Positions 62,951-64,000 of a stretch of DNA of 64,000 nt are shown in pieces (the stretch's first letter is position 1; every line of letters begins with the position of its first letter). Location: NCBI RefSeq assembly GCF_024707125.1, contig NZ_JANQAH010000007.1:682001-746000 (forward strand). The letters are read 5' to 3'. The notes below the pieces were generated by a model. That model was not told where the DNA came from. It saw only the letters and a list, made by a program, of their open reading frames with translations, and did no database searches. Position numbers and translations under genes: made by a program. Origin of the DNA: Devosia sp. Lineage in GTDB: Bacteria > Pseudomonadota > Alphaproteobacteria > Rhizobiales > Devosiaceae.

Positions 62951-63027
62951 TCGTCACCACCGGGCTCGTCCCGGTGGTCCATGCTAAGGCGAGATGGATT
63001 GCCGGGACGAGCCCGGCAATGACGATG
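62951..63027. repeat. Palindromic repeat family B, copy 4
   Basis: CCACCGGGCTCGTCCCGGTGG then ATTGCCGGGACGAGCCCGGCAAT; compared with copy 2 it has matched changes (T/C and A/G) that keep the stems paired. Confidence 0.85.
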
Positions 63028-63077
63028 GAGGGGAGAGATTTGTGCGCGCGGCGGTTGTTTAGCAGCGCCGGTGGTGA

Positions 63078-63485
63078 CTAGGCCGCCACCTCCTCGCTGA
63101 CTTCCAACTCAAATCCCTCGTCGACCCAACCGGTGATGCCGCCGGCCATGATCTTTACCGGGCGGCCCAGCTCCGCGAGGCGCAGGGCGCCGCGGGCGGC
63201 GCCGTTGCAGTGGGGGCCGGCGCAGTAGGTCACGAAGAGCGTGTCGGCTGGGTACTGCTCCATCCTGGAGCGGATGATCTTGCCGTGCGGCAGGTTGATG
63301 GCGCCGGGGACGTGGCCGCGGGCGAACATGGCGGGGCTGCGGACGTCGAGGAGGACGAAGTCCGGGCCCTTCGACAGGGCGTCGTGGACGTCCCAGCAAT
63401 CGGTTTCGAAAGCGAACTGGGCAGCAAAATGTTCGCGGGCGAGGACGCTGGGGGCGGCGGGCGTGGCGGCGACGGAAGTGGGCAT
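63078..63485 (-). CDS. Rhodanese-domain sulfurtransferase
   Basis: The 135-residue single-domain rhodanese has LLDVRSPAMFARGHVPGAIN and the active-site loop VTYCAGPHCNGA with the catalytic Cys. The start at 63485 is supported by GAGAA upstream. It is divergent from the regulator gene to the right, whose start is 80 bases away. Confidence 0.9.
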   Translation of the reverse strand: MPTSVAATPAAPSVLAREHFAAQFAFETDCWDVHDALSKGPDFVLLDVRSPAMFARGHVPGAINLPHGKIIRSRMEQYPADTLFVTYCAGPHCNGAARGALRLAELGRPVKIMAGGITGWVDEGFELEVSEEVAA

Positions 63486-63564
63486 GTGGTTCTCCTTCGT
63501 CCTCTTGGATAGGTGTGCCCTGCCCCGTTGAAAATTGGCGTGAATGACAATATGCGTAGATATC

Positions 63565-64000
63565 ATGCCAAACTTGACCGGTCCCCTTGTTGTCGCCCTG
63601 CTCTATGATGGGCTTTGCACGTTTGAATTCGGCATCGTGGCCGAGATTTTTGGGCTGTCGCGGCCGGAAATGGGAACCGGCTGGTATCGGTTTGCCAGTT
63701 GCGCGGTCGATGATGGGCCGATGCGGGCGCATGGCGGGCTGACTGTGGTGGCCGATCATGGGCCGGAGATTTTGGCCGAGGCGGATATCATCGTGGTTCC
63801 GGGGTGGAAGGGTGCGGATGCGCCGGTGCCTGAGGCGCTGGCTGAGCAATTGCGGGCAGCGCATGCGCGGGGGGCGCGGCTGGCTTCGATCTGTTCGGGG
63901 GCGTTTGTGCTGGCGGCGACGGGGCTGCTGAGTGGCGGGACGGCGACGACGCATTGGCGCTATGCCGAGAAGCTGCGGGAGCGGTATCCGGATGTTTCCG
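63565..64000 (+). CDS. DJ-1/PfpI-AraC type transcriptional regulator (FtrA-like), partial
   Basis: The frame is open to the right window edge. It starts VVALLYDGLCTFEFGIVAEIF and contains VVPGWKG, the nucleophile-elbow-like ASICSGAFVLAATGLL and TATTHWRYAEKL, as in GATase1-like N domains of AraC-family activators (FtrA/GlxA). The DNA-binding domain would lie outside the window. It is probably linked to the divergent rhodanese gene, as FtrA homologues often are (inference). Confidence 0.88.
   Translation, partial: MPNLTGPLVVALLYDGLCTFEFGIVAEIFGLSRPEMGTGWYRFASCAVDDGPMRAHGGLTVVADHGPEILAEADIIVVPGWKGADAPVPEALAEQLRAAHARGARLASICSGAFVLAATGLLSGGTATTHWRYAEKLRERYPDVS

Overview
The window reads as the chromosome of a GC-rich alphaproteobacterium, probably order Hyphomicrobiales and perhaps Devosia or a relative. 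This is inferred from gene content and order (rlpA-dacA-tmk-holB-metG-tatD-MBL hydrolase, clpP-clpX-lon-hup, glnB-glnA) and from dispersed palindromic repeats of a kind I associate with that group. No database search was possible.

Positions 1 to about 14,250 look like an integrated mobile island. From the left it holds a Z1-type helicase-like ATPase, a C5-cytosine methyltransferase and a divergent Vsr nuclease; a decayed MobV-type relaxase with a possible oriT nick sequence upstream; a Lon-like AAA+ ATPase next to a CoiA-like nuclease; a Gp37/Gp68 (DUF5131) remnant; an AlpA-like regulator; a tyrosine integrase; and an overlapping three-gene operon of unknown function. The island ends at the 3' end of a tRNA-Val(TAC) gene, a classic attachment site. 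The other end lies outside the window.

The core chromosome follows. 14.7-23.5 kb: HU, a Tet-type MFS exporter, Lon, arginase, a HEAT-like protein, ClpX and ClpP. 23.8-30.6 kb: small enzymes, a cytochrome P450, the NAD(P)HX repair enzyme, a TPR-GGDEF protein and a methyltransferase. 30.7-32.8 kb: glnA and glnB behind a convincing sigma-54 promoter with an NtrC-like palindrome. 32.8-41.8 kb: a PAS-HTH regulator, a soluble PAS chemoreceptor, tRNA-Leu(TAG), trigger factor, a membrane diguanylate cyclase and an ABC-F ATPase. 42-51.5 kb: parE and the rlpA-to-MBL cell envelope/replication/translation operon. 51.9-64 kb: two Gre-fold proteins, folD, several DUF proteins, AMP nucleosidase, aquaporin, a quinone oxidoreductase, enolase, a VOC protein, a rhodanese and a partial DJ-1/AraC regulator.

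At least thirteen single-base frameshifts interrupt otherwise intact families, mostly in homopolymers. Four lie in core genes, including lon. This pattern points to consensus errors in the assembly at least as much as to gene decay, so 'broken' genes here should be checked against reads. Two families of intergenic palindromic repeats and two candidate structured RNAs are also described.
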